Positions 10,306 through 18,238 of a DNA stretch of 64,000 nt are shown here, one piece after another. This DNA is from Methanolacinia petrolearia DSM 11571. GTDB lineage: Archaea > Halobacteriota > Methanomicrobia > Methanomicrobiales > Methanomicrobiaceae. The DNA lies in assembly GCF_000147875.1 (NCBI RefSeq), contig NC_014507.1, forward strand, positions 1,736,001 through 1,800,000. The letters are read 5' to 3'. Each line of letters opens with the position of its first letter. The stretch's first letter is position 1. The notes beneath the pieces are model-generated. The model did not search any database. It saw only the letters and a program-made list of their open reading frames with translations, and was not told the origin of the DNA. Position numbers and translations under genes: made by a program.

Positions 10306-11487
10306 TCAGTAATACAACTCTTTTATGACATCTGCCACTACCCCGATTCCGTATTTGATCTCTTCTTCGTCCGAATTCGTGAAGTTGAGCCTCGCCGTTT
10401 TGTCTCCTTTTCCGTCGACGTAGAACGGCATTCCGGGGAGTATGACGACATTCTTTTCCGAGGCCTTTTCGAATATCTTCATCGAGGACATGTTGTCGGG
10501 GAAGCGGAGCCAGACGAACATTCCGCCTTCGGGCTGAGTGCAGGTGATCTCGGGAGGAAGCTCGGAACGGATTGTTTTGACCATGAGGTCCGCCCGCTTC
10601 TTGTATTCCGCACGTATCTTTTCGATATGGGTGTCGATGTTGTTTTCTTCGAGATACTGGTATAGTATCCTCTGGCTGAGATAGTTCGAGTGAAGATCGG
10701 ATGCCTGCTTTGCGATTATGACCTTGTCGAGGACTTCGGGAGTGGCACAGACCCAGCCGAGCCTCATTCCCGGTGAGAATATCTTGGAGAACGAGCCTGT
10801 CATTATGCCTGCTTCGGGCATGTAATATTTGACCGGCTTTATGGCTTTTCCGTCGAAGCGAAGCTCCCCGTAGGCGTCGTCTTCGATAAACGGGACTTCG
10901 GCTTCGTTGAGTATTTCTGCGACTTCCTTCCTCTTTTCGTCGGAGTATGTTATCCCGGTGGGGTTCTGGGAGTTGGGTATTCCGTAGAAGAAGGCCGGAA
11001 GTTCTTCGGATAATACGGACGAGAGTTCGCCGGTGTCGGGGCCGTCGTCCTGGAGGGAGACTGAATGAAATTCGGGTTCGTAGAGAGAGAAGGACTGGAT
11101 CGCACCGAGGTATCCGGGCTTTTCCATCAGGACGGAATCGCCGTTGTTGATGAATACCTTCCCGAGAAGGTCGAGGCACTGCTGCGAGCCGTTGGTTATC
11201 AGGATCTCGTCGGCGCTGACGTCGAGGTTGTATCTCTTCGCGTAACGGTCGGCGATATATTGTCTGAGGGGTTCGTATCCTTCGGTGGTTGAGTACTGGA
11301 GGGCGGACCTGCCGTCGCTTTTTATGATATCCGATGCGGCTTTCCCGATCCCTTCGGTATCGATGAGGGAAGGGTTTGGAAGACCGCCGGCGAAGGAGAT
11401 AACGTCGGGGTTTTCCGTAACCTTGAGTATCTCGCGTATGAAGGATTTCGGGGTGTTCTGAATCCTTCTCGAGAACATAAATTTCAT
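10306..11487 (-). CDS. PLP-dependent aminotransferase, class I/II (2-aminoadipate type)
   Basis: A fold-type I aminotransferase of 393 residues resembling the LysN/AroX group without a GntR domain. The PLP pocket includes NGSQQCLDLLGKVFINNGD, the YGIPNSQNPTG stretch that holds the substrate-side Asn, and the Schiff-base lysine in GSFSKIFSPGMRLGW. The C-terminal substrate Arg is expected in DKTARLNFTNS. Substrate cannot be told from sequence: branched-chain, aromatic and 2-aminoadipate activities all occur in this group. Two in-frame ATG codons (11487 and 11478) are possible; neither has a clear ribosome-binding sequence. It is convergent with the DUF389 gene. Confidence 0.88.
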   Translation of the reverse strand: MKFMFSRRIQNTPKSFIREILKVTENPDVISFAGGLPNPSLIDTEGIGKAASDIIKSDGRSALQYSTTEGYEPLRQYIADRYAKRYNLDVSADEILITNGSQQCLDLLGKVFINNGDSVLMEKPGYLGAIQSFSLYEPEFHSVSLQDDGPDTGELSSVLSEELPAFFYGIPNSQNPTGITYSDEKRKEVAEILNEAEVPFIEDDAYGELRFDGKAIKPVKYYMPEAGIMTGSFSKIFSPGMRLGWVCATPEVLDKVIIAKQASDLHSNYLSQRILYQYLEENNIDTHIEKIRAEYKKRADLMVKTIRSELPPEITCTQPEGGMFVWLRFPDNMSSMKIFEKASEKNVVILPGMPFYVDGKGDKTARLNFTNSDEEEIKYGIGVVADVIKELYY

Positions 11488-11624
11488 GTATCTGATATTC
11501 GTTTTTTTAAGGGAAAAAACTGCATGATGTTATCTCCGGTAGTCATATCATAAGGTTTAATAGCGTATCCGTCCTTTTTATTATGCACTTTGTTGTGCGA
11601 ATAACCGACGAAAAAATTTCACAT

Positions 11625-11738
11625 GCTGTCGTGGCCTAGTCGGTTAGGGCGCCAGACTCATAGGGTTTTGTAGCACATTTCGGGGCGCTTGATATCTGAG
11701 ATATCTGGAGGTCGCGGGTTCGGATCCCGTCGACAGCA
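11625..11738 (+). tRNA. tRNA-Met (CAU), intron-containing
   Basis: Acceptor arms GCTGTCG (11625-11631) and CGACAGC (11731-11737) with discriminator A at 11738; no CCA is encoded. The D arm is GCCT with GGGC. The anticodon stem CCAGA (11652-11656) pairs with TCTGG (11704-11708), and the T arm is GCGGG with CCCGT around TTCGGAT. The anticodon CAT is at 11659-11661. An intron of about 40 bases (11663-11702) follows position 37, the usual euryarchaeal tRNA-Met intron site for the splicing endonuclease. The mature loop reads CTCATAA, typical of elongator Met, although a CAU tRNA later modified to read Ile AUA cannot be fully excluded. The AT-rich island begins just behind this gene. Confidence 0.93.
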
Positions 11739-11969
11739 TTTTTGTTTTTAAACACATGCAGTTCATGTAGGGTTTTAAAAAGGTTACCAGATTCGATAGT
11801 AAAAATTCACAATTTTACAAGTATAGCAGAACTTACAATTTTAGCAAAGCAACAAAATTTTTTTTAAAAAGAACATCTAATAAAAACAAAATAAGGGAAA
11901 ATAATAATTTTATTCATTTTTAACGAATAAACAAAATTAATATAAGAACCCATCCATATAAAATAAAAT

Positions 11970-12167
11970 ATGGCTCAGGAAACATCATTAAATTCTAATG
12001 ATGATGTATTAGCAGCAATTTTAGGTGCTGTTATCGGGATAGTGGGGGGATTTTTCTTAATATCCTTATTAGAGGGGAAAAAGCAAAAGTGCCCGGTATG
12101 CAACAACAACATTGAGCAGGGTGTGGGGGTATGTCCACATTGCGGCGCCGTTCTTCAATGGAGTTGA
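11970..12167 (+). CDS. Small membrane-anchored zinc-ribbon protein
   Basis: A 65-residue protein with one membrane segment (LAAILGAVIGIVGGFFLISLL) followed by a C-terminal zinc ribbon with two CxxC pairs, CPVCNNN and CPHCGA. No ribosome-binding sequence precedes the ATG. The upstream bases AATATAAG near 11939 would serve as a TATA element for a leaderless transcript. The surrounding DNA is strikingly AT-rich compared with the flanks. It overlaps the next gene, which is also a membrane protein with a C-terminal zinc ribbon, so the two probably act together. Function unknown. Confidence 0.65.
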   Translation: MAQETSLNSNDDVLAAILGAVIGIVGGFFLISLLEGKKQKCPVCNNNIEQGVGVCPHCGAVLQWS

Positions 12168-12502
12168 TCCAAATGGACATATGTACCCCTGATATTTTAC
12201 GACAAGCATATACCTATTCTTTAAAATGGGCAGAAGGCGCTTTTATTATTGTAATTGTCCTTCTTACTTTTAATTATTGGAACGTATTTTTGCTTGAAAA
12301 TTGTCCTTTTCCGCATTTTGTATCCATACTGTATGTTTATTTAATCCTTAATGGTATATTTTTATATAGACGATACACAATAAACGTAAAAAGTTCAGTT
12401 GCATCTGGAAAAACATGTGCATTTTGCGGAAGCCCCTTATTAATTAACACTTATATTTGTTCAAAATGCGATGCAATAGTCAAGAAACCTGAAAAAAAAT
12501 AG
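12158..12502 (+). CDS. Membrane protein with C-terminal zinc ribbon
   Basis: About 114 residues from the ATG at 12158, or 109 from the ATG at 12173. Longer forms reaching 12131 lie deep in the preceding gene. Two hydrophobic segments (AFIIVIVLLTFNYWNVFLL and HFVSILYVYLILNGIFLY) precede a zinc ribbon with CAFCGSP and CSKCDA. The gene overlaps the upstream zinc-ribbon gene by ten bases, suggesting coupled translation. No family recognised. Codon use is AT-rich like the rest of the island. Confidence 0.6.
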   Translation: MELIQMDICTPDILRQAYTYSLKWAEGAFIIVIVLLTFNYWNVFLLENCPFPHFVSILYVYLILNGIFLYRRYTINVKSSVASGKTCAFCGSPLLINTYICSKCDAIVKKPEKK

Positions 12503-12531
12503 ATTTATACTTTATTTTTTCTTCTCTTAAA

Positions 12532-13467
12532 TCAATTATTTATTGAAATATAATATTCATTTTCCCATTCCGCAAGCCATTCCTTTAATAATTTTTCCAT
12601 TTCTTCCAAAAAATTGAATAACTCCTGATCCTTCTCATTTAGTTGATGTATTATACCATCTACTGACTCGCTATTCTCTCTAAGTATATTAACATCTGAG
12701 ATAATTTGGTTGTATATTTTAGATCCATCATTATCAAATAATTCAGTTCTATCCCACATTTTCCCATAAAATATTACTGTAAATAAATTATCCATAGATA
12801 GTATGGGAATACCATAAGGATCAACCAAAGGAACCTTTGATTGCTTCCAATTATTTTTATCAGAAATATTAAAATACATTTTAATTGTATCAATTTTTGG
12901 AATAATATCATTAAAGATATTTAAAGCAAAAACCTGATAATTCATTACCTTTTCATTATACTTAGTAAGTAAACCGTTTAATTTTGGATAATAATATTTA
13001 AACGTACTTTCAATAAAATTAGGGTTTACCAATATTTTATTTGAATTATGTAAAAATGAATAATTTAGATCAAACACATTTCCCTTATCAAAAGACCAAT
13101 CAAATAATTCCAATTCAATGTTTTGATATTCATCACCATTTTTAGTAGTAACATGAGATTTCCGATTCATCGAATGCTTACATTCTTCAATTTGTATCCG
13201 CAAAGGATTTAAGCAAACGCTTGTTATTTCCTGAATTCTTTGCCTTATTCTGTCTTTTTCTCCTGAATTCAGAATTTGTTTTGTTGAATAAGCATAATAA
13301 GCTGTAATTCCGACCAATATAATATTAACACCAATTATTATCCAATTTGTTTCATTAGAGAGAAAACCCCTTCCAACAGAGTAAATCACAGCGTAAATTG
13401 AAAACGAACAAATTAGACCCACAAAGAGTCCTTTGATAAAATTAGATAGATTTTTTTTTAGTTTCAT
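12532..13467 (-). CDS. AT-rich hypothetical protein with two N-terminal membrane segments
   Basis: A 311-residue protein that begins with a Lys-rich stretch. Two membrane segments follow (residues about 13-35 and 42-63), then a large, mainly helical soluble domain ending in a Glu/Lys-rich coiled-coil-like tail (FNFLEEMEKLLKEWLAEWENE). No known motif or catalytic pattern is visible. Composition is strongly AT-rich with many Asn, Ile and Lys codons, unlike the housekeeping genes of the window, which suggests recent acquisition. It is convergent with the zinc-ribbon pair. Orphan accessory proteins of this build are common in archaeal islands. Confidence 0.6.
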   Translation of the reverse strand: MKLKKNLSNFIKGLFVGLICSFSIYAVIYSVGRGFLSNETNWIIIGVNIILVGITAYYAYSTKQILNSGEKDRIRQRIQEITSVCLNPLRIQIEECKHSMNRKSHVTTKNGDEYQNIELELFDWSFDKGNVFDLNYSFLHNSNKILVNPNFIESTFKYYYPKLNGLLTKYNEKVMNYQVFALNIFNDIIPKIDTIKMYFNISDKNNWKQSKVPLVDPYGIPILSMDNLFTVIFYGKMWDRTELFDNDGSKIYNQIISDVNILRENSESVDGIIHQLNEKDQELFNFLEEMEKLLKEWLAEWENEYYISINN

Positions 13468-13667
13468 TTTTTCAGCCCTTGCATTTCCTTTTTCAATGAC
13501 CTCAGTCTCTTCAACATATCATCAATCATGTTCAATATACATCAAAAAATGAAATATATTTTTTCTTGGTAAATATTCAAAATGATATTCCAAAAGAATC
13601 AATATGTAAACCAGCAGGCATCATGGAACGGCAATGGAGGTATTGAGACTTCCCATTATTGTGGATC

Positions 13668-13702
13668 AGGTGTTGCCTGATGATCCAACACCTCCTTTTT
13701 TT
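13668..13702 (+). terminator. Hairpin with T-run, terminator-like
   Basis: AGGTGTTG (13668-13675) and CAACACCT (13686-13693) form an eight-base stem with a ten-base loop, followed by a run of seven Ts. No plus-strand gene ends nearby: the last one ends at 12502. It may close a short unannotated RNA or be a remnant; on the minus strand it would lie upstream of the 12532 gene. Confidence 0.4.
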
Positions 13703-13766
13703 ATTACTTCATACAAGTAATTTATGTTGTCTTTTCATAGCCGGATGACTTCCAACGGAGTAACAA

Positions 13767-14504
13767 ATGAGTAAACAAATTTTAATAATCGTTCTCATTC
13801 TCGGGATGGCATTTACTTTGGGTTGTCTTGACAATTCCATTAAGGAACCAAACGAAGACGATATTATTTCGTCATTTACCAGCCACCAGATGTCTATTTG
13901 GAATTATTCTGGAGAATTGTTGATAGAATCAGGTATCAGCGGCATTTTGCCTGAGGAATGCAGAATTTTTGTCAAGTACCCCTCTAAGATTAAAGCTGAG
14001 TACATTCAATCTTCAACGCGAAATAACGGGACGATCTCAATTCTGAATGGAAGCCGGTTGATCGAATACTATCCTTTAAGCAACAGGACGCTGGTATTCG
14101 AAACAAATCCGGATGGTAATTCTCTTACAGCACTGGATTACCCGGGTCTGCTGAAAAAGATCATACCAGAGGGTAATCTTAGCTATCAGGGAGTTGAATA
14201 TATTGATAATAAATCGACTTATGTTATTGATATAAGTCCGGAAAATCCTGATGAACTTTTCATAGAAAAATATTCAACTTACCAGATATCACTTGCCAGA
14301 GTATGGATAGATTCGGAATCGTGGATTGTAAAAAAAATAGAGTTGTATGGTAAAGAGGTTTTAAGCCCTATTGTTACTGTTAATTACCGGAACTTAACAG
14401 TGAATGGAGATATCCCTGACGATGTTTTCAATTCAGAGCAGTATTTACAATATGAGATCATTACTCCGCCGTCTCATCCTCCGGTGATTTACGAAACCGG
14501 TTAG
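13767..14504 (+). CDS. Secreted lipoprotein, possibly LolA-like
   Basis: A 245-residue protein with a signal peptide ending in a lipobox (FTLGC, Cys20), so it is expected to be lipid-anchored outside the membrane. The region MSIWNYSGELLIESG followed by ECRIFVKYPSKIKAEY and SRLIEYYPLSNRTLVF matches the curved beta-sheet layout of the LolA/LppX-like lipoprotein-binding superfamily, which is frequent in methanogens. The start has GGAG seven bases upstream. It stands alone between two non-coding stretches. Ligand and role are unknown. Confidence 0.7.
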   Translation: MSKQILIIVLILGMAFTLGCLDNSIKEPNEDDIISSFTSHQMSIWNYSGELLIESGISGILPEECRIFVKYPSKIKAEYIQSSTRNNGTISILNGSRLIEYYPLSNRTLVFETNPDGNSLTALDYPGLLKKIIPEGNLSYQGVEYIDNKSTYVIDISPENPDELFIEKYSTYQISLARVWIDSESWIVKKIELYGKEVLSPIVTVNYRNLTVNGDIPDDVFNSEQYLQYEIITPPSHPPVIYETG

Positions 14505-14749
14505 ATCCGCTATGTGGAAACCCTATCATTTTTTAAAAGTCATGTTAATGAAACTATTTTGATCTTTTGGATGGTTTGAAATGTGGAACCGAAGTGTACA
14601 TCCATATAATCTGAAGAAAATTCGAAGAGAAAAATCTCCGGGTTTGATCTTTACCGAAGATGTTGGCATTAATTTTTTTTAAATAAAATCCGGTACATTT
14701 TAAGAAGAGATATTATTTCAGACAAACGTCAAATTGTAAATTAAAACTT

Positions 14750-14925
14750 AAATCAGGCGAAAATACGACCGAAACGCCAATTTTAGAATCCACACAGAAG
14801 TCCGAGATTCCACGATCTCCACCTCAGACGATATGTGCATCGCCTGAAAAAAAGAGGGCGATAACGGGCAGTTATATCGATGCAATCCGGGCTTTAATCC
14901 CTCCAAAAACTACTATTATCTAAAA
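14750..14925 (+). repeat. Repeat family C, copy 1
   Basis: About 175 bases related to 42365-42545 on the same strand. Shared blocks include ATCCACACAGAAG, TCCACGATCTCC, a hairpin-like CGATATGTGCATCG and GTTATATCGATGCAATCCG followed by GCTTTAATC. It occupies most of the gene-free stretch 14505-15001; the rest of that stretch shows nothing recognisable apart from the promoter at its end. No coding potential is seen. Confidence 0.7.
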
Positions 14926-14970
14926 AGGATCAGAATGAGAAATATTCCCTTTCCTAAAAAATCCAAGCTT

Positions 14971-14980
14971 TTTTTATATC
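14971..14980 (+). promoter_or_regulatory. TATA element for the QueG-like gene
   Basis: TTTTTATATC centred about 27 bases before the expected start of a leaderless transcript near 15000. The ATG at 15002 has no ribosome-binding sequence, which fits leaderless expression. Confidence 0.5.
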
Positions 14981-15001
14981 GCAAGTAACAAACCACAAAC
15001 A

Positions 15002-15676
15002 ATGAAAATCCCCGAAGAAGCAATAAAAAAAGCCCTCGAACTCGGTGCGGACGTGGCGGGATTTGTCCCTGCAAAGAAGATGATCGGCTGCCCTTCCGAG
15101 CTGAGCGCCGGGCCGCAGGGATTTTCAAATTCTAAAGGATCGTTTCTCGTCCTCGGCCTCTATCACGACCCTGAAAAACCGGAGATGGACTGGTGGGAGG
15201 AAAAGAGCAGCACACCCGGCGACAGGATCCTTCACCGGATAACGACAGAAATCAGCAGGTGGCTCGGGGAAGTTCACGGGATCGATGCCCACGACATCCC
15301 GTACCAGATCCACGATGGCGGAATATACCTTAAAGACGCCGCAGTTCTTGCCGGTCTCGGCAAAATCGGGAAGAACAATCTTGTAATCGTCCCCGGCTTT
15401 GGTCCGAAGGTCCGGTTCCGGGCGTTATGGGCCGATCTGGAAGTCCCGGAACCAGGTATCATCAAAGAATTCCTGTTCTGTGAAAAATGCTCTCGGATCT
15501 GTCATAGAAAATGCCCGATGGACGCATTCCCAAACGATAGTTACAGCCGTGAAAGATGCCTGAAAAGAATAGATCTTGACAAGAGCCTTGCAGCGGAAAC
15601 CGCCCGGAATACCGGAAAAGGCACCCTCGTCGATCACTGCCGGACCTGTGAGCTTGTCTGTCCTATGGGCAGGTGA
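15002..15676 (+). CDS. QueG-like iron-sulfur protein (epoxyqueuosine reductase family)
   Basis: A 224-residue protein with the central motif KDAAVLAGLGKIGKNNLVIVPGFGPKVRFRALWAD, split here by description: a Gly-rich KIGKNN loop and a RFRALWAD strand typical of the QueG family. A C-terminal ferredoxin region with two cysteine sets (CEKCSRICHRKCP and CRTCELVCPMG) follows. It lacks the long cobalamin-binding N-terminus and HEAT tail of true QueG, being about 100 residues shorter than the bacterial enzyme. It is therefore better described as a family member of unknown reaction; archaea do not make queuosine by the bacterial route. It is transcribed alone and is convergent with the HD gene. Confidence 0.75.
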   Translation: MKIPEEAIKKALELGADVAGFVPAKKMIGCPSELSAGPQGFSNSKGSFLVLGLYHDPEKPEMDWWEEKSSTPGDRILHRITTEISRWLGEVHGIDAHDIPYQIHDGGIYLKDAAVLAGLGKIGKNNLVIVPGFGPKVRFRALWADLEVPEPGIIKEFLFCEKCSRICHRKCPMDAFPNDSYSRERCLKRIDLDKSLAAETARNTGKGTLVDHCRTCELVCPMGR

Positions 15677-15710
15677 ATCTCCCCTCCCTTCTATCACAGG
15701 TTTTTTAATG

Positions 15711-15892
15711 CCATAAGCCCCTTCGGGGCAGGCCAGTGCTTAATTCGCTACGCGAATTTACGCAATGAAGATAGCCCGGTCTGGACGCTACCCATCCGGG
15801 TAGCCTCGACCGGGAAAGATCTATTTCAATATAAGAAAACAGGAGCGAGGAAGGATGCTCGTCCATCCTTCTCGCGACTTATCACAATCAAA
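15711..15892 (-). repeat. Repeat family A, inverted copy
   Basis: This reads in reverse orientation to the tandem units at 2849-3445. Its hairpins are GCCCC/GGGGC, AATTCGC/GCGAATT (15742-15748 with 15752-15758), and CCCGGTC/GACCGGG (15775-15781 with 15808-15814) enclosing GCTACCC/GGGTAGC. The stem bases differ from the other copies but stay complementary. With the repeat-D element that follows, it fills the 300-base gap between two convergent genes. Confidence 0.85.
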
Positions 15893-15944
15893 GGTGACCG
15901 AAGGTCGCCCATAGGTTTCGAAAGGGCGATAGCCCTTCGGTAGG
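15893..15944 (+). repeat. Repeat D, copy 1 (inverted partner at 16865)
   Basis: A 52-base element built from ACCGAAGG...CCTTCGGT with an inner CGCCC...GGGCG. Its reverse complement occurs almost unchanged at 16865-16916, so the two copies bracket the HD-domain gene in opposite orientation. Confidence 0.8.
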
Positions 15945-15976
15945 GAAAAACTCGTCCATCCATCCCACAACCGATC

Positions 15977-16600
15977 TCAATTTAGATAACTGAAGGTCGC
16001 CCCTTCTGTCACATTTCCGGCACTTATGGTCTCATCCTCCAGTGCTTCGGCAAACCGTTGCAGTAGTCCATGCCTTTCTTCAGCGATCGCTGCTGCGGTG
16101 TCAGTGTACATCAGATCTCTGAGGTTTAGCAGTTTTTCATGGATATGAGCATTGGCATCTTCAATACCATCGCCATGTTCTCCGGCCTGCATAAAAGTCC
16201 GTGCAATCCCGATCGCCCCCATAGCATCGAGTTTGTCGGCATCAGACAGGACCTTTGCCTCCAGAGTTTCAGGTTTTGTGCCTGTGCTGTAACGATGTGA
16301 GCGTATTGCGTGGGCGATCGCCCGGATGCGGGTTTCATCGCAGCCATTTGACCTGAGATATTCCTCTGCAATCCGTGCACCTTCCTCTTCGTGCCGAATT
16401 CCGGTTTCCTTCTCCAGCGGACGGGCAACATCGTGAAAGAGAGCGGCAGGAATGAGGATCTGCATATCCGCACCTTCTGCGTTTCCGATCTCTACACAGA
16501 GGCGGATGACACGAAGAGTATGATCAAGACCATGTGATCCCGACTGTCTGAAGAAGGTTTCAACAAAGTTCAGTATTCGCTCAATCCCGGTTTTTTCCAT
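15977..16600 (-). CDS. HD-domain phosphohydrolase
   Basis: A 207-residue protein with the metal-dependent HD signature: GSHGLDHTLRV near residues 19-29, the paired ALFHDVARP near 52-60, a later His in AHAIRSHRYS, and a final Asp in VLSDADKLDAMG. This order is that of the YedJ/YpgQ-like nucleotidase and phosphodiesterase branch. The substrate (a nucleotide or cyclic nucleotide) is not predictable. It is transcribed alone and bracketed by inverted copies of repeat D. The stop lies about 30 bases beyond the first copy. Confidence 0.85.
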   Translation of the reverse strand: MEKTGIERILNFVETFFRQSGSHGLDHTLRVIRLCVEIGNAEGADMQILIPAALFHDVARPLEKETGIRHEEEGARIAEEYLRSNGCDETRIRAIAHAIRSHRYSTGTKPETLEAKVLSDADKLDAMGAIGIARTFMQAGEHGDGIEDANAHIHEKLLNLRDLMYTDTAAAIAEERHGLLQRFAEALEDETISAGNVTEGATFSYLN

Positions 16601-16864
16601 GTTAAGAGAGATTGTCGCTGAGCGGAAATAAGGGATTTGTCATATGCAGTTCTTATTGTGGGGCAACTACAACTTCAATTGAATGAATATTTGTCGTTTT
16701 ACATAAGCTCCTCTCCAAAACTATACCTGAGGCACTATATAACCTGCTAAAAACTCACTTTCGCACCCCGTATCACTCCCGGTTAAATACCCTCAACAAG
16801 AATCTTTGATCATCTCAGGTACGGAAAAGATGTATGGCAATTGTCACTCTCCAAACTTTTTATG

Positions 16865-16916
16865 CCGACCGAAGGGCTGTCGCCCTTTCGATTCCCGGGG
16901 CGACCTTCGGCCACCT
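16865..16916 (-). repeat. Repeat D, copy 2 (inverted)
   Basis: The reverse complement of 15893-15944 with only a few differences: ACCGAAGGGC...GTCGCCC and GGGGCGACCTTCGGCC. It lies in the 427-base gene-free stretch 16601-17027. The remainder of that stretch shows no gene and no clear structure other than a ribosome-binding sequence at its end. Confidence 0.8.
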
Positions 16917-17027
16917 ATGAATCAGGTCAGTTTTCAATGGAGATTTTCAAGCCGCTTACAGGGACGAGAACATAAATGCATTGAAAAATAACGGGTGTAT
17001 TATTTAAAAATCAAATGGAGGAAATTT

Positions 17028-17666
17028 ATGTTTACAATCTATGTTTACGTTCTGGATACTTTAGCCGACTGGGAACCGGGGCATGTTATCTCGGAGCTGA
17101 ATTCCGGCCGGTTTTTCAAAAAGGACGAGGAACGTGTATCGCTCAAAACGGTAAGTTATTCTAAAGAGCCAATCAATACAATGGGCGGGATGACAATAGT
17201 GCCCGATTGCTTAACTGATGATATTGTCGTGAGTGAAACAAGCGTGTTGCTATTACCGGGCGCAGACACATGGAACGACCCAAAGCATAGCGCTATTATC
17301 GAAAAAGCAAGCGAATTTCTCTTATTAGGCGCGACTGTGTGTGCCATCTGCGGGGCTACCGTTGCGCTTGCCAACTTTGGGCTATTGGATAAGCGTCCGC
17401 ATACAAGTAACGGACCGGGATTTCTTGAAATGTTTTCTCCTGGTTATAAAGGGCAAAATTTTTACATAGACCAGCCATCTGTAGCGGATAACAACCTTAT
17501 TACTGCAAGTTCCACCGGAGCTTTGTTGTGGGCTAAACAAATTATCGAGCATTTAGGTGTTTTTCAATCAGACACACTGGAATCCTGGTATGAATATTTT
17601 AGTACCGGTGAGCCAGAACATTTCTTTGCCCTCATGCAAACTTTGCCGTCTGGCGATGAAAACTGA
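17028..17666 (+). CDS. DJ-1/PfpI-type glutamine amidotransferase-like protein
   Basis: A 212-residue protein of the DJ-1/PfpI superfamily. The nucleophile elbow is VCAICGATVALANFGLL, with the second Cys in the expected position, and LLLPGADTWND forms the typical strand before the elbow. TGGAGGAAAT about six bases before the ATG at 17028 fixes this start over an upstream in-frame codon at 16995. Proteins of this exact style are common in Firmicutes, and the codon use is more AT-rich than in core genes, so transfer is plausible. The reaction (deglycase, amidase or stress role) is unknown. Confidence 0.82.
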   Translation: MFTIYVYVLDTLADWEPGHVISELNSGRFFKKDEERVSLKTVSYSKEPINTMGGMTIVPDCLTDDIVVSETSVLLLPGADTWNDPKHSAIIEKASEFLLLGATVCAICGATVALANFGLLDKRPHTSNGPGFLEMFSPGYKGQNFYIDQPSVADNNLITASSTGALLWAKQIIEHLGVFQSDTLESWYEYFSTGEPEHFFALMQTLPSGDEN

Positions 17667-17941
17667 TCCACCTTTGTCATAAACAGAACGGGGAGATAGA
17701 CCATATGGGATGCCTGACAAACAATCCTGAAAAATAGTTGCCGATGACGAAGCAGCACTGGTTATCGATTACGGACAGGTCGATCCCGGTCATCGCATAC
17801 AGGAAGGCAGAACCGTCCCTTCTATCACATCCTGTTTGCTAAGGCCAAAAGCACTTTCTGCATCCAAAAACCAATAAATTTTCAGATACAAAAGAATGAT
17901 GACAGAGAACCAATATAAGATAAATTAAGCAGAGGTGGGAT

Positions 17942-18238
17942 ATGACAAAAACACAAATAGATTCGGCGGTCAGGGAGACAATCCTCTCTATACTGAAAAG
18001 ATACGGTGCCACCAAAATTGCGATATTCGGTTCATATGCAAGAGGAGAGGAGAGAAAGAACAGCGATATCGATATTCTTGTTCGTTTCGATTCTCCAAAA
18101 AGTCTCTTTCAGCTTGTACGAATCGAAGACGAACTCGAAGAGGCATTACAAAGACCAGTGGATCTAATAACGGAAAAATCGGTCAGCCCCTATCTCGCCG
18201 ATCCGATTCACCACGACGAAGTGGTGATATTCGGATGA
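17942..18238 (+). CDS. mntA: MntA-type nucleotidyltransferase antitoxin
   Basis: A minimal nucleotidyltransferase of 98 residues with GSYARGE at 30-36 and the catalytic SDIDIL aspartates at 42 and 44, matching the GSX10DXD motif. MntA antitoxins AMPylate a tyrosine of the partner HEPN toxin and neutralise it. AGAGGTG lies shortly before the ATG. The stop overlaps the hepT start (ATGA), which is the standard arrangement of the type VII HepT-MntA module. Confidence 0.92.
   Translation: MTKTQIDSAVRETILSILKRYGATKIAIFGSYARGEERKNSDIDILVRFDSPKSLFQLVRIEDELEEALQRPVDLITEKSVSPYLADPIHHDEVVIFG

Noticed and set aside
11739-14504. Attachment-site repeat of the tRNA-Met 3' end
   Set aside because: No second copy of the tRNA end was seen in the window, so integration behind the tRNA remains only a possibility.
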